Shown: positions 44,311 to 53,828 of the stretch, piece by piece
Numbering within the stretch: the first letter of the stretch is position 1
Layout of the letters: every line of letters begins with the position of its first letter
DNA from: Flavobacterium omnivorum
Lineage (GTDB): Bacteria > Bacteroidota > Bacteroidia > Flavobacteriales > Flavobacteriaceae
DNA length: 64,000 nt
Direction of reading: 5' to 3'
Assembly (NCBI RefSeq): GCF_900099915.1
Contig: NZ_FNDB01000019.1
Coordinates: 1 to 64,000 of the forward strand
Position numbers and translations under genes: made by a program
Notes under the pieces: generated by a model
Seen by the model: the letters and a program-made list of their open reading frames with translations, nothing else
Told to the model about the DNA's origin: nothing
Databases searched by the model: none

Positions 44311-45675
44311 ATGACAACAAATCTTTTCGATGCTTTCGATCCAATTTCCTCCAAACAATGGAAACAAAAAATCCAGTTTGAACTCAAAGGAGCGGATTAT
44401 AATGAAACCTTAGTTTGGAATTCTCCCGAAGACATTCAGGTAAAACCTTTTTACCACAAAGATGAGTTTACCAAAGCTTTTCCTGTTTCCACTAAAGCGT
44501 CTGAATTTAAAATTTGTCAAAATATATTTGTCTACGATCTTCAGAAATCAATAGAAAGAGCTCTCGACACATTAAGTCGTGGTGCGGATAGCCTTCGGTT
44601 TACAATAGAAAACGAATCAATTGATATCACCACTCTTTTGGATCAATTACCATTAGAAAAAGTTACCGTTTATTTTAATCTTGGATTTATTTCAATCGAT
44701 TTCGTAAAAAAAATTGATGCTTTCGCAAAAAAAAATAATACTGCTATTTTTTGCAATCTGGATCCAATTGGACAATTAGCCAAAGACGGAAACTGGTTTA
44801 CAACTAAAGAAAAAAGTAATTTTGATACACTGAATTTACTATCGGAAGAAACAAAATCAGTGTCATTAATCAGTATAAATGCTGTTTTGTATCAAAATGC
44901 AGGTGCCAATATGGTGCAGCAAATTGCTTATAGTTTAGGACAAGCCAATGAATATTTCAATAGAATTGAAATTATAAACCAACCCATAGTTTTTGAAGTG
45001 GCCGTTGGTACCAATTACTTTTTTGAAATTGCAAAACTGCGTGCATTACGATTACTTTTTAATCTTATTGCTAAAGAATACAACCACAACTTAGATTGCA
45101 ACATCATCGTATCGCCAACCAAACGAAATAAAACATTATACGATTATAATGTTAACATGTTGCGAACCACAACCGAATGTATGAGTGCGATTCTTGGCGG
45201 GGCAGATGCTATTGCAAATTTACCTTATGATGCGTTGTATCACAAAGACAATGAATTTGGCGACCGAATTGCCCGAAACCAATTATTGATTCTTAAAAAC
45301 GAAAGTTATTTTGACAAAGTGAATAATCCGGCTGACGGCAGTTATTATATCGAAAATCTCACCAATCAATTAGCCGAAAAAGCGTTGGCATTATTTAAAG
45401 ATATTGAGGCAAATGGCGGTTTCCTAAAACAACTTAATGACGGAATCATCAAAAGGAAAATTCAGGAAAGTGCTGATACAGCTCAGGAACTATTTGATTC
45501 TGGGAAAGAAATTCTATTAGGTACAAACAAACATCCTAATAAACAGGACAAAATGAAACATGATTTAGAATTGTTTCCTTTTGTAAAAGTCAAACCAAGA
45601 AAAACATTGATTACACCCATAATCGAAAAACGTCTGGCAGAAAAAATAGAACAGGAAAGATTGGATCTTGAATAG
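44311..45675 (+). CDS. mutA: methylmalonyl-CoA mutase small subunit
   Basis: A 454-residue beta subunit. The TIM-barrel core is visible: KQWKQKIQFELKGADYNETLVWN, then ILGGADAIANLPYD and NPADGSYYIENLTNQLAEKAL, aligning with the large subunit. No cobalamin-binding DxHxxG motif is seen, as expected of this subunit, and the length matches a barrel without the C-terminal B12-like fold. It acts with MutB (below) to convert succinyl-CoA and methylmalonyl-CoA. The genes are separated by a toxin-antitoxin pair. Confidence 0.9.
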   Translation: MTTNLFDAFDPISSKQWKQKIQFELKGADYNETLVWNSPEDIQVKPFYHKDEFTKAFPVSTKASEFKICQNIFVYDLQKSIERALDTLSRGADSLRFTIENESIDITTLLDQLPLEKVTVYFNLGFISIDFVKKIDAFAKKNNTAIFCNLDPIGQLAKDGNWFTTKEKSNFDTLNLLSEETKSVSLISINAVLYQNAGANMVQQIAYSLGQANEYFNRIEIINQPIVFEVAVGTNYFFEIAKLRALRLLFNLIAKEYNHNLDCNIIVSPTKRNKTLYDYNVNMLRTTTECMSAILGGADAIANLPYDALYHKDNEFGDRIARNQLLILKNESYFDKVNNPADGSYYIENLTNQLAEKALALFKDIEANGGFLKQLNDGIIKRKIQESADTAQELFDSGKEILLGTNKHPNKQDKMKHDLELFPFVKVKPRKTLITPIIEKRLAEKIEQERLDLE

Positions 45676-45747
45676 TCAACTCGACTCTGTTATTTAATTT
45701 AACACCACTGGAAAAGAGTATATTTACGTTACTAAAAACATAAAATA

Positions 45748-45981
45748 ATGGAAGCCATAAGACAAATCGTTAAGGTGAAAAATCACAAAATAAGTATCAC
45801 ACTGCCGGATGATTTTAATGCTGATGAAGTTGAAGTGATTATTCTTCCAAAGTCGAATAATGTAGAAATCCCTCAATGGCAAATGGACCAAGTTAGAGAA
45901 AGAACTGAGAAATATCTTAAGAATCCTTCTTCAGCCCAAAATATTGATGATTTTCTAAAAGATATTGATGGCGAGTTATAA
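45748..45981 (+). CDS. antitoxin of a ParE/RelE-type module
   Basis: A 77-residue protein starting MEAIRQIVKVKNHKISITLPDDFNADEVEVIILP. This pattern, a beta-hairpin followed by a helical tail (NIDDFLKDIDGEL), is typical of small antitoxins paired with ParE/RelE toxins in Bacteroidota. It overlaps the toxin start by 14 bp. No DNA-binding HTH is evident, so autoregulation would be by the N-terminal AbrB-like or Phd-like fold. Inference by pattern and context. Confidence 0.75.
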   Translation: MEAIRQIVKVKNHKISITLPDDFNADEVEVIILPKSNNVEIPQWQMDQVRERTEKYLKNPSSAQNIDDFLKDIDGEL

Positions 45982-46246
45982 AATTATAATTGTTGAGGAA
46001 GCTAAACTTGATTTCATAACAGCTTTGGATTGGTACAAAAGCATTCAACCTAAATTGGGCAATACTTTCTCCAATTCTTTCAAGGAAAGTTTAAAAATAA
46101 TTAAGTCAAATCCGCTACTTTTTCAAATAAGATATGACAAGACCAGAGTAGCTTTAATTCAAAATTTTCCATACTTAATTCATTTCAACAGCTACGATAA
46201 CACAATTGTTATTAAAGCTATTTTTTCATACTTCACGAAATACTGA
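45968..46246 (+). CDS. ParE/RelE-family toxin
   Basis: A 92-residue protein from ATG 45968 (a TTG lies one codon upstream). The fold pattern (IIIVEEAKLDFITALDWYKSIQPKLGNTFSNSFKESLKIIKSNPLLFQIRYDKTRVALIQNFPYLIHFN) matches RelE/ParE plasmid-stabilisation toxins. ParE poisons gyrase and RelE cleaves mRNA; which applies here is not known. It overlaps the antitoxin and lies between mutA and mutB. Confidence 0.85.
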   Translation: MASYKIIIVEEAKLDFITALDWYKSIQPKLGNTFSNSFKESLKIIKSNPLLFQIRYDKTRVALIQNFPYLIHFNSYDNTIVIKAIFSYFTKY

Positions 46247-46301
46247 AATATGGATTGAAAGGAATTAAAATTTCAAAAAATATAATCTTTGCACTAAACA
46301 A

Positions 46302-48440
46302 ATGAAAAGAAAAGATTTACAACATATAAAATTAGAAAGCAAACCGTTGAAAGTAGAGAATGAAAATTCTTTGGCTGTTGCTTTTCTAACCGCGGAGGGA
46401 ATCGAACTAAAACCAACGTATTCGGAACAAGATATTGAGCATCTTACTCATCTTGATTTTGGAGCTGGTTTTGCACCAAATTTACGCGGACCTTACGCTA
46501 CAATGTACGTTCGTCGTCCATGGACTGTGCGCCAATACGCCGGATTTTCGACCGCTGAAGAAAGTAATGCTTTTTACAGAAGAAACCTGGCTGCGGGTCA
46601 AAAAGGACTTTCCATAGCTTTTGATTTACCTACACACCGCGGTTATGATTCAGATCACGAACGCGTAGTAGGTGATGTAGGAAAAGCGGGAGTTGCGATT
46701 GACACCGTGGAAGATATGAAAGTATTATTCGACCAAATTCCGCTGGATGAGATGTCGGTTTCCATGACGATGAATGGCGCTGTTTTACCTATTATGGCTT
46801 TCTATATTGTCGCCGCCGAAGAACAAGGCGTAAAACCCGAATTGCTTTCCGGAACAATCCAAAATGATATTTTGAAAGAGTTCATGGTGCGAAACACGTA
46901 CATTTATCCGCCAACGCCTTCGATGAAAATCATTGCTGATATTTTTGAATTTACCAGCAAAAAAATGCCGAAATTCAACTCGATTTCAATTTCTGGATAC
47001 CACATGCAAGAAGCGGGAGCCACTGCTGATATTGAATTAGCCTACACTTTGGCCGATGGACTCGAATACATTCGAACTGGATTAGCGACCGGAATGAAAA
47101 TTGATGAATTCGCTCCAAGATTATCTTTTTTCTGGGCGATTGGTATGAACCATTTTATGGAAATTGCCAAAATGCGTGCGGGAAGAATGATTTGGGCGAA
47201 ACTAGTCAAACAATTCGAACCAAAAGACGATAAATCATTAGCCTTGAGAACCCATTGCCAAACTTCGGGTTGGAGTTTAACGGAGCAAGATCCTTTTAAT
47301 AATGTAGCGCGAACTTGTATTGAAGCTTCCGCAGCAGCTTTTGGAGGAACACAATCTTTGCATACCAATGCTTTGGATGAAGCCATTGCTTTACCAACGG
47401 ATTTCTCGGCTAGAATTGCCAGAAACACACAGCTTTATTTACAAGAAGAAACTAAAATCACCAAAACCGTCGATCCTTGGGCCGGAAGTTATTATGTAGA
47501 AAGCTTGACGAATGAGATTGCAGAAAATGCTTGGAAACTTATCGAAGAAGTAGAAGAACTTGGCGGAATGACCAAAGCCATTGAATCCGGAATTCCAAAA
47601 CTTAGAATCGAAGAAGCGGCAGCCAGAAAACAAGCAAGAATAGACAGTGGTCAGGATATTATTGTAGGTGTCAATCAATACCGATTAGAAAAAGAAGATC
47701 CTTTACAGATTTTGGATGTCGATAACCAAATGGTCCGCAAGCAACAATTGGAGCAATTAGACCGAATCAAAGCCAGCAGAGATTCTGAAAAAGTTCAGGA
47801 TTCACTTAAAAAATTAATCCTTTGTGCTCAAACTGGTGAAGGAAATTTACTGGAAATAGCTGTTGAAGCAGCTCGAAACCGAACAACATTAGGAGAAATC
47901 AGTGACGCACTGGAAACGGTTTTTGGAAGATACAAAGCACAAATTAAATCCTTTAGTGGTGTGTATAGCAAAGAAATAAAAGACGATAAAAGCTTTGAAA
48001 AAGCAAAACAACTGGCAGATGAATTCGCTAAAAAAGAAGGACGTCGACCACGAATCATGATTGCCAAAATGGGACAAGACGGACACGACCGAGGTGCTAA
48101 AGTGGTAGCCACCGGTTACGCTGATGTAGGTTTTGATGTGGATATTGGCCCACTTTTTCAAACGCCAGCTGAGGCTGCCAAACAAGCGGTGGAAAATGAC
48201 GTACATATTCTTGGAGTTTCCTCATTAGCTGCTGGTCATAAAACGCTGGTGCCACAAGTGATTGAAGAGCTAAAAAAATACGGTCGAGAGGATATTATGG
48301 TAGTTGTAGGAGGAGTAATTCCTGCACAAGATTATCAGTTTTTATTTGATGCAGGAGCGGTTGCTGTTTTTGGTCCTGGTACAAAAATTAGCGAGGCGGC
48401 TATTAAAATATTAGAAATTTTATTGGAAAGTTTCGAATAA
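46302..48440 (+). CDS. mutB: methylmalonyl-CoA mutase large subunit
   Basis: A 712-residue alpha subunit. The barrel has the substrate-binding region ([23 protein letters not shown]) and active-site segments ([32 protein letters not shown]). The C-terminal B12 domain carries [18 protein letters not shown] with the lower-ligand motif DxHxxG. It isomerises (R)-methylmalonyl-CoA and succinyl-CoA using adenosylcobalamin. The first few residues after the ATG are basic. It is 55 bp after the toxin gene. Confidence 0.95.
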   Translation: MKRKDLQHIKLESKPLKVENENSLAVAFLTAEGIELKPTYSEQDIEHLTHLDFGAGFAPNLRGPYATMYVRRPWTVRQYAGFSTAEESNAFYRRNLAAGQKGLSIAFDLPTHRGYDSDHERVVGDVGKAGVAIDTVEDMKVLFDQIPLDEMSVSMTMNGAVLPIMAFYIVAAEEQGVKPELLSGTIQNDILKEFMVRNTYIYPPTPSMKIIADIFEFTSKKMPKFNSISISGYHMQEAGATADIELAYTLADGLEYIRTGLATGMKIDEFAPRLSFFWAIGMNHFMEIAKMRAGRMIWAKLVKQFEPKDDKSLALRTHCQTSGWSLTEQDPFNNVARTCIEASAAAFGGTQSLHTNALDEAIALPTDFSARIARNTQLYLQEETKITKTVDPWAGSYYVESLTNEIAENAWKLIEEVEELGGMTKAIESGIPKLRIEEAAARKQARIDSGQDIIVGVNQYRLEKEDPLQILDVDNQMVRKQQLEQLDRIKASRDSEKVQDSLKKLILCAQTGEGNLLEIAVEAARNRTTLGEISDALETVFGRYKAQIKSFSGVYSKEIKDDKSFEKAKQLADEFAKKEGRRPRIMIAKMGQDGHDRGAKVVATGYADVGFDVDIGPLFQTPAEAAKQAVENDVHILGVSSLAAGHKTLVPQVIEELKKYGREDIMVVVGGVIPAQDYQFLFDAGAVAVFGPGTKISEAAIKILEILLESFE

Positions 48441-48778
48441 TCAAACGCCATTTTAGACTCTATTTTACCTTAAAAACACCATTCGAAAGCTTGGTGTTTT
48501 TTGGTTTTTAATTAAAATAAAAAGCAAAAAAATCCTAATAAAAAGAATCTAATTTGGCTCATTTTGTTAACATAAATTATAGTAAAATTAACGCTACATC
48601 CTGAAATAAAAAACTAAATTTACATATACCTATTTACTTTTAGCGAAGAAATTAAATTTTAAATTACTGATATTAAGATAATTAACAAAATATAAAAGGG
48701 GAAGTAAAAAGTAAGCCTTAGAAAGTTATAGTTGAATATAATTCCAAAAATCATTAACTAATTTAAAACTTAAATATT
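48441..48778. other. intergenic region after mutB
   Basis: Contains the mutB terminator at 48472-48502, then AT-rich sequence that should hold the promoter of the next gene. No -7 consensus was clear and no other gene was seen. Confidence 0.5.
48472..48502 (+). terminator. terminator after mutB
   Basis: AAAAACACCA pairs with TGGTGTTTTT, then T run. Confidence 0.8.
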
Positions 48779-49297
48779 ATGAAAGCACTTATTATTATAC
48801 TTTTTTTAAGCGTTACACTAGCAGTAAATGCTCAAGTAACTGAAAAAGGAAAAATCAAAATAGAAGAATTACCTGGAGTGATCATTAAGAGAGTAGGAAC
48901 TGATTTTTCAGTTTACATTCCTGATAACAACCCGGATCAAAAGGTCAAAATGGTAGAAGAGAAATTCATCGCTTATGATTTAGGAAAAGATGCTGAAGGG
49001 TACGAAGAGTATCTTGTGGTTATGGAGGTTAAAAACGGATCGTTAACCGCTACTTATAATGAAAAAGGGAAGCTAGTACGTGTTGTAGAACAATTCAAGA
49101 ATGTGGTTCTTCCTAGCGAAGTAATCTACTCCATCTACCGAACATATCCCGGCTGGACTATTGTAAATGATAGTTTTCTTTATACTCAAGAGGACGGAGA
49201 CATCATTAAAAAACAATACAATGTAAAAATAAAAAAAGATAAGGAAACCATAAAATTATTGGTTCGGCCTAATGGAGAAATTCTTAAAGCAAAGTAA
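48779..49297 (+). CDS. secreted PepSY-like protein of unknown function
   Basis: A 172-residue protein with a signal peptide (MKALIIILFLSVTLAVNAQ). Two related segments (about 22-100 and 105-172) of beta-rich sequence with alternating hydrophobics (ELPGVIIKRVGTDFSVYIPD; LPSEVIYSIYRTYPGWTIVNDSFLYTQ) suggest a PepSY-like or beta-lactamase-inhibitor-like tandem fold. No catalytic residues are evident. It stands alone between terminators. Confidence 0.6.
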   Translation: MKALIIILFLSVTLAVNAQVTEKGKIKIEELPGVIIKRVGTDFSVYIPDNNPDQKVKMVEEKFIAYDLGKDAEGYEEYLVVMEVKNGSLTATYNEKGKLVRVVEQFKNVVLPSEVIYSIYRTYPGWTIVNDSFLYTQEDGDIIKKQYNVKIKKDKETIKLLVRPNGEILKAK

Positions 49298-49309
49298 TCT
49301 AATAATACA

Positions 49310-49352
49310 AAAAAAATAGGCTGTCAATCCTTGCTTGACATCCTATTTTTTT
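49310..49352. terminator. bidirectional terminator
   Basis: AAAAAATAGG-c-TGTCAA pairs with TTGACA-t-CCTATTTTTT between convergent genes. Confidence 0.85.
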
Positions 49353-49367
49353 TACCCTATAAATTGA

Positions 49368-50009
49368 TTATCTAATTTTGGCTTTCGCGTTGCTGTCTGC
49401 AACAATAAACGAAGTATCATAACCTCCAAACATTTTCATATAACTACGCACGGAACTTCCATAAGCATCTCTAAAATTTCGTTTGCCTTTGTATCTAAAA
49501 TATTTTTTTACAGACCCTGCACCTCCAAGGTGAGCAGCTGCTAATATCCCAGATTCTGTAACACGAATGCCATTTAAGATTGTACCCTCGTATTTTTTAA
49601 TTTCTTTTTTTAATTCCCACTTGTTCTGCGCCAAAAGGGCTAAAAACGCCTTTTCTTGCAGTTCAGGACTATTTAAAAAAGCAGAGCGATTGTATATGCC
49701 CACAGATTTTAAGGTTTCAATACCAAATTGGTATTTACCCATATATCCTAAAGAATTAATTTTTTTGTATTTGCTTTCTGATTCCCGATAGCCCAAAGCT
49801 TCTCTGAAACCAATAAAGAAATTTCCGGTAAAAGGGATGTTTAAATTCGTGTATTCTTCTTGTTCTTGAGATGGATATAAGTAGTGTGTACCATCTTCTT
49901 CATTGATAAGAAACCAAGGGTTGGTTTCTAAATTAAAAGGTCTAAAACCTGAGCTCAAAAAAACTGTAATCACAGTCAAACTTGCATAAAAATACCATTT
50001 CTTTATCAT
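49368..50009 (-). CDS. lysozyme-like peptidoglycan hydrolase (transglycosylase family)
   Basis: A 213-residue export protein with an N-terminal hydrophobic segment (about 5-22, probably a signal anchor). The core reads FREALGYRESESKYKKINSLGYMGKYQFG, resembling lytic transglycosylase or lysozyme folds that carry a catalytic Glu in the first helix (ALGYRESES). VTESGILAAAHLGGAGSVKKYF is the second conserved block. It would cleave peptidoglycan in the periplasm. Preceded by a good -7 promoter motif. Confidence 0.75.
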   Translation of the reverse strand: MIKKWYFYASLTVITVFLSSGFRPFNLETNPWFLINEEDGTHYLYPSQEQEEYTNLNIPFTGNFFIGFREALGYRESESKYKKINSLGYMGKYQFGIETLKSVGIYNRSAFLNSPELQEKAFLALLAQNKWELKKEIKKYEGTILNGIRVTESGILAAAHLGGAGSVKKYFRYKGKRNFRDAYGSSVRSYMKMFGGYDTSFIVADSNAKAKIR

Positions 50010-50055
50010 AAATTGTTTTTCTTCAAACGCTGTCCCGTTATGAAATTTCTACGTG

Positions 50056-50063
50056 CAAAGATA
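50056..50063 (-). promoter_or_regulatory. -7 promoter motif of the transglycosylase-like gene
   Basis: On the minus strand this reads TATCTTTG, matching TAnnTTTG, about 46 bp before the ATG. Confidence 0.5.
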
Positions 50064-50105
50064 CAATAAAAATAATTATACTGATAATCAGTTAGTTAAA
50101 CTTTT

Positions 50106-51056
50106 CTAAAAATAGATTAAGTGGTATTTTACCTCGTTGAAACGCACCAATTCTATAGTTGGTGCGGGAATTTTAATAGTATTAAAAACAGAAAAAACGG
50201 TCTTTAAAAAATGAGAATTGGTCTTAATTTTTGTTAAATCGACATCCAAACTCAGATAAAATTGTCTAAAACGTTGTAAATTTTCGGCTGAAAAAGTGGT
50301 TCTATTTTCATTTCTCCCAGTGATCATTCCTTCTGCTCCATATCCCAATGCTACATTCACCCATTTTGGTATTTTGGAGTCTTTAGCAAACGAATATAAA
50401 TTAACCGAAAGCCAATACGTTTGACCATTATAGTCTTTTAGCACTTGTTCTGAAATTGAACTTCCTAAAACTTCGGGTCGATAATTTGCAAATTTCGTAG
50501 TATTAAAAGAAAATTTCGGGGTAATGCGTTGTTCGTTCCAGATTAATTCTTGCGAAACATACAAAGCGGTTCCAGCAGCATTAGCTAGTATATCTCCGGA
50601 AGAAGCGCCCCACTCAGCAGAATAGCCGTCTAAGACCTCAACAGCGGTTAGAAATGCAAAACCGAGACCGGCGCCGTAAAGCAATTGATTCTTTTTTGAG
50701 GTGCCGCTCCATTCTAACATTTCTGCACCAAATCGTCCTAAATGGTAAGATGAAAACACATGACCTGCTTTATCCATTTGAAGCCACTCAGAATTGTCAT
50801 TTATAAAATGAAAATTAGATTTGGGATACTCGGCGTACCAAAGTTGGTTTAAACCTATTAAAGTTCCCGTAGCCAAAACAGCTTCCGAAATGATTACGAA
50901 ATTTTGTCTTTTCGTATTTAAAGAATCGGAGGGTTTAAAGGAATTTTTATTAGGGCTATCTTGTGAATACCCAATTTGAAAACTAAGTATGAACCCTACT
51001 ATAAGAAGGACTTTACAAGTCACAACTATCTTTTCACCCCTTGACTGTTGATCCAA
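50106..51056 (-). CDS. DUF2279 family protein
   Basis: A 316-residue protein whose N-terminal region is hydrophobic and whose core reads LWYAEYPKSNFHFINDNSEWLQMDKAGHVFSSYHLGRFGAEMLEW, the DUF2279 signature, with membrane-embedded helices after. Relatives include YfiM-like lipoproteins. It may sit in the envelope; function unknown. The ATG start overlaps mltG by 31 bp, and a GTG 11 codons further in (just past mltG) is a plausible alternative. Confidence 0.78.
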   Translation of the reverse strand: MDQQSRGEKIVVTCKVLLIVGFILSFQIGYSQDSPNKNSFKPSDSLNTKRQNFVIISEAVLATGTLIGLNQLWYAEYPKSNFHFINDNSEWLQMDKAGHVFSSYHLGRFGAEMLEWSGTSKKNQLLYGAGLGFAFLTAVEVLDGYSAEWGASSGDILANAAGTALYVSQELIWNEQRITPKFSFNTTKFANYRPEVLGSSISEQVLKDYNGQTYWLSVNLYSFAKDSKIPKWVNVALGYGAEGMITGRNENRTTFSAENLQRFRQFYLSLDVDLTKIKTNSHFLKTVFSVFNTIKIPAPTIELVRFNEVKYHLIYF

Positions 51057-52066
51057 TCTGAATATTTTTTTGCGTTTTTATTGTGCTCTTCTAAAGTGGC
51101 TGCAAATTCATGGTATCCGAAACGCTCTACGCTGGCACAGAAATAAATAAAGTTGTTTTTTTCAGGGTCCAAAACAGCTTCTAACGCCGTGATGTCAGGC
51201 ATGGCAATAGGTCCAGGAGGCAGACCAACATTCATATATGTATTATAAGGATGCGACATTGTCAAATCATTATAAAAAACTCTTTTAATGACTTGATTAA
51301 AATCATTCGATTTCTTTTTCATTGCAAATATTACGGTTGGATCAGCTTGCAACGGCATTCCGGCTCTTAAACGGTTCAAATACACCCCTGCAATTCTTGG
51401 TCTCTCGTCTTTTTTAACCGATTCTTTATGCACTATTGAAGCCAAAATAGTTGCTTCAATTGGAGTCAATCCTTGTTTTTGTGCTTTGGCAAGTCTTTCT
51501 TTATTCCAAAAATTACGATATTCTTTGATCATCTTATCGCGGAACTTTTCAGCAGTAGTGTTCCAATAAATCTCGTATGTATTGGGAATAAATAGTGCCA
51601 AAACGTTTTCTTCGTTAAATCCGTTTTCCTTTAGAAAAATAGAATCTTTAAACGCATTCAATAACGCTACACTATCAGCTTCGATTTGAGAACCTACACG
51701 TCCCGCTAAATTCTCTACTCGTTCTTGATTGTTGAAAGCTAGTTTTACCGCCGAATTTAGTCTTAAGGTTTTTACCAATTCATAACTGTTCATTCCTTTG
51801 GTTAGTAAAAAACGGCCTGGTATCACATTCTCTGCATAGCCTCTTTTATTTGCAACCATCTCAAAGCGATCTAAGTTTTCAATATACGGTGCCACTATTT
51901 TTTTTACCGCTTCATAATTCGAATCCGTTGGGATATAAACATAGACTTCATTTTCTGAAAATTTTGTGTTGGAAGAAAAAATCTGACGCAAAATAATTAA
52001 TCCGTAAATCATTAATATTGATATTAAGACAACGGATACTATCGTGATAATTTTTTTTAAATTCAT
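51026..52066 (-). CDS. mltG: endolytic transglycosylase MltG
   Basis: A 346-residue protein with an N-terminal TM helix (about 8-30) and the YceG domain: KIVAPYIENLDRFEMVANKRGYAENVIPGRFLL, then the catalytic Glu region (EATILASIVHKESV) and GLPPGPIAMPDITALEAVL. It cleaves nascent glycan strands at the inner membrane, acting as the terminase of peptidoglycan synthesis. It is in an apparent operon with the DUF2279 gene. Confidence 0.92.
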   Translation of the reverse strand: MNLKKIITIVSVVLISILMIYGLIILRQIFSSNTKFSENEVYVYIPTDSNYEAVKKIVAPYIENLDRFEMVANKRGYAENVIPGRFLLTKGMNSYELVKTLRLNSAVKLAFNNQERVENLAGRVGSQIEADSVALLNAFKDSIFLKENGFNEENVLALFIPNTYEIYWNTTAEKFRDKMIKEYRNFWNKERLAKAQKQGLTPIEATILASIVHKESVKKDERPRIAGVYLNRLRAGMPLQADPTVIFAMKKKSNDFNQVIKRVFYNDLTMSHPYNTYMNVGLPPGPIAMPDITALEAVLDPEKNNFIYFCASVERFGYHEFAATLEEHNKNAKKYSDWINSQGVKR

Positions 52067-52147
52067 TTGTGGTATTTTTTTGTTGGAGTGTTAGTCTCTA
52101 TAATCGTTACTTTCTGTTTAAAAGATTGGGAATTATAACTGTACTTT

Positions 52148-52681
52148 TTAAAATTTAGTATTAATCAATTGAAAAATAGCTTCGTCTTTGTATTTTCCGT
52201 TTACAAAAGTCCAGTCTTTCTTTACGCCTATCATTTCGAATCCAAATTTAGTAAAAAGAGCTTTACTTGCTTCGTTTTCGGTTCCTATATTTGCATATAA
52301 TTGGTGTAAATTAAGATTAAAAAAAGCATATTCTATTAATAATGCCAAAGCTTCGGAACCAATATTCTGTTTTCGGTTTTCGTTGTCTTGGATAACGATA
52401 CCCACTCCTGCCCTGTTGTTCTTTGGATCAAAATCAAATAAATCGATTAAACCCAGAGCAGGAAAATCCTGATCTTGACAAATAGCCAATCGCAATTGCT
52501 TGGCTTCATAAATATCCTGATGGGCATTTTCTAAATATTGTTTGACTAAAAACCGGCTGTAAGGGGTATGCGTATTACTGACTTCCCAAATGCTCTGGTC
52601 ATTTTCTATCGCATACACGAACTCCAAATCATTGGGTTCTAATGCTCGAATATAGATGTTGTCACCTTTTAATGTTTTCAT
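52148..52681 (-). CDS. GNAT-family N-acetyltransferase (RimJ/RimL-like)
   Basis: A 177-residue GNAT: start LKGDNIYIRALEPNDLEFVYAIEND, acetyl-CoA loop region DNENRKQNIGSEALALLIEYAF, and HQLYANIGTENEASKALFTKFGF. It resembles RimJ/RimL-type or SpeG-like enzymes. The substrate is not assigned. It shares a strand and short spacing with its neighbours. Confidence 0.82.
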   Translation of the reverse strand: MKTLKGDNIYIRALEPNDLEFVYAIENDQSIWEVSNTHTPYSRFLVKQYLENAHQDIYEAKQLRLAICQDQDFPALGLIDLFDFDPKNNRAGVGIVIQDNENRKQNIGSEALALLIEYAFFNLNLHQLYANIGTENEASKALFTKFGFEMIGVKKDWTFVNGKYKDEAIFQLINTKF

Positions 52682-52690
52682 TTTAAATAA

Positions 52691-52891
52691 TTACGAATTA
52701 TAAACCAGTTTATTAAAAATAGCAACCAATAAAATTATTATTACAATAGGAATGATTAAAAAACGAATCATTGAATGATATTTATCGTAATAATTCATTT
52801 TAGAAAATCCACCTTTTTTGAAGTGAGAATAAAAAAGAAAGCTACAAACAAATAATAACAATACTAAAATTGATAAATCCGGCGTTTGCAT
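52691..52891 (-). CDS. small two-helix membrane protein
   Basis: A protein of about 66 residues from ATG 52891. A longer frame from 52936 starts inside the dapF gene. Hydrophobic stretches at about 5-20 and 42-62 are separated by a basic region. No family recognised. It sits between dapF and the GNAT gene, probably in the same transcript. Confidence 0.6.
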   Translation of the reverse strand: MQTPDLSILVLLLFVCSFLFYSHFKKGGFSKMNYYDKYHSMIRFLIIPIVIIILLVAIFNKLVYNS

Positions 52892-52907
52892 AATTCCTAA
52901 TTTGTAA

Positions 52908-53690
52908 TTAAATGGCAATTGTTCCTTCAAATACAAATTCTGCTGGTCCTTTCAGGAAAACATTAGTAAATTTACCTTCTCCTTTATCAAAAGAAACGAC
53001 TAATTTCCCACCTTCAACATTCAAATCAATGGAAGAAGAATCCGTTTTTCCTAAAACATTCATCGCAATTGCAACTGCGGTCGCTCCTGTTCCGCAAGAA
53101 AGTGTTTCATCTTCTACGCCTCTTTCATACGTTCGTAGCGAAAAAGTGGTATCGTCAATTTGTTTGACAAAATTGATGTTACTTCCTGCTTTGCCGTATA
53201 AATCTCCATATCGAATAGCAGCTCCATTTTCTTTTATATTGTAATTTTCTAAATCATCAACTAATTGCACATGGTGTGGCGAACCCGTATTTAGAAACAC
53301 GTGATCTGGACTGACTTTTACCTCAGCAACATCAATCATTTGTAGCGAAACCAATCCATCATCGCCAATAATTGCGTGGTGCAAGCCATCTGTGGCTATG
53401 AAAGTTGCTTCATTCTCGATTACCTGTAGCTTTTTGGCGAAAGCCACTAAACAGCGTCCACCGTTCCCACACATGGAACTTTGGTTTCCATCTGAATTGT
53501 AATAGACCATTTTAAAATCGGTTTCAGAATCATTTTCTAACAAAATCAACCCATCGCCACCTATCCCGAAACGTCGGTCACATAAATGTGCTATTAGTTT
53601 TGTGTTCTCTTTTGGAAAAAACTCCGTGCGATTATCAATCATTACAAAATCATTTCCTGTTCCTTGGTATTTATAAAATTCTAAGTGCAT
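52908..53690 (-). CDS. dapF: diaminopimelate epimerase
   Basis: A 260-residue enzyme with two-fold pseudo-symmetry. The N-terminal half has the active Cys in SMCGNGGRCLVAFAK; the C-terminal half has the second Cys in LSCGTGATAVAIA. Start LEFYKYQGTGNDFVMIDN is characteristic. It interconverts LL- and meso-diaminopimelate for lysine and peptidoglycan. Preceded by a -7 motif. Confidence 0.95.
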   Translation of the reverse strand: MHLEFYKYQGTGNDFVMIDNRTEFFPKENTKLIAHLCDRRFGIGGDGLILLENDSETDFKMVYYNSDGNQSSMCGNGGRCLVAFAKKLQVIENEATFIATDGLHHAIIGDDGLVSLQMIDVAEVKVSPDHVFLNTGSPHHVQLVDDLENYNIKENGAAIRYGDLYGKAGSNINFVKQIDDTTFSLRTYERGVEDETLSCGTGATAVAIAMNVLGKTDSSSIDLNVEGGKLVVSFDKGEGKFTNVFLKGPAEFVFEGTIAI

Positions 53691-53711
53691 TTTAATTTGA
53701 TTTGTGTTTCA

Positions 53712-53719
53712 CAAAAGTA
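53712..53719 (-). promoter_or_regulatory. -7 promoter motif before dapF
   Basis: On the minus strand this reads TACTTTTG, fitting TAnnTTTG, 21 bp before the dapF start. Confidence 0.5.
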
Positions 53720-53828
53720 CAAACTATTAATGAAATGTTAATCATTGTTAAAGAGCGTTAAACTGTATTTTAGGAATCAATTTTAATTCTATTTTTACAA
53801 GTAAATATCTTAATAAACGAATTTAATT

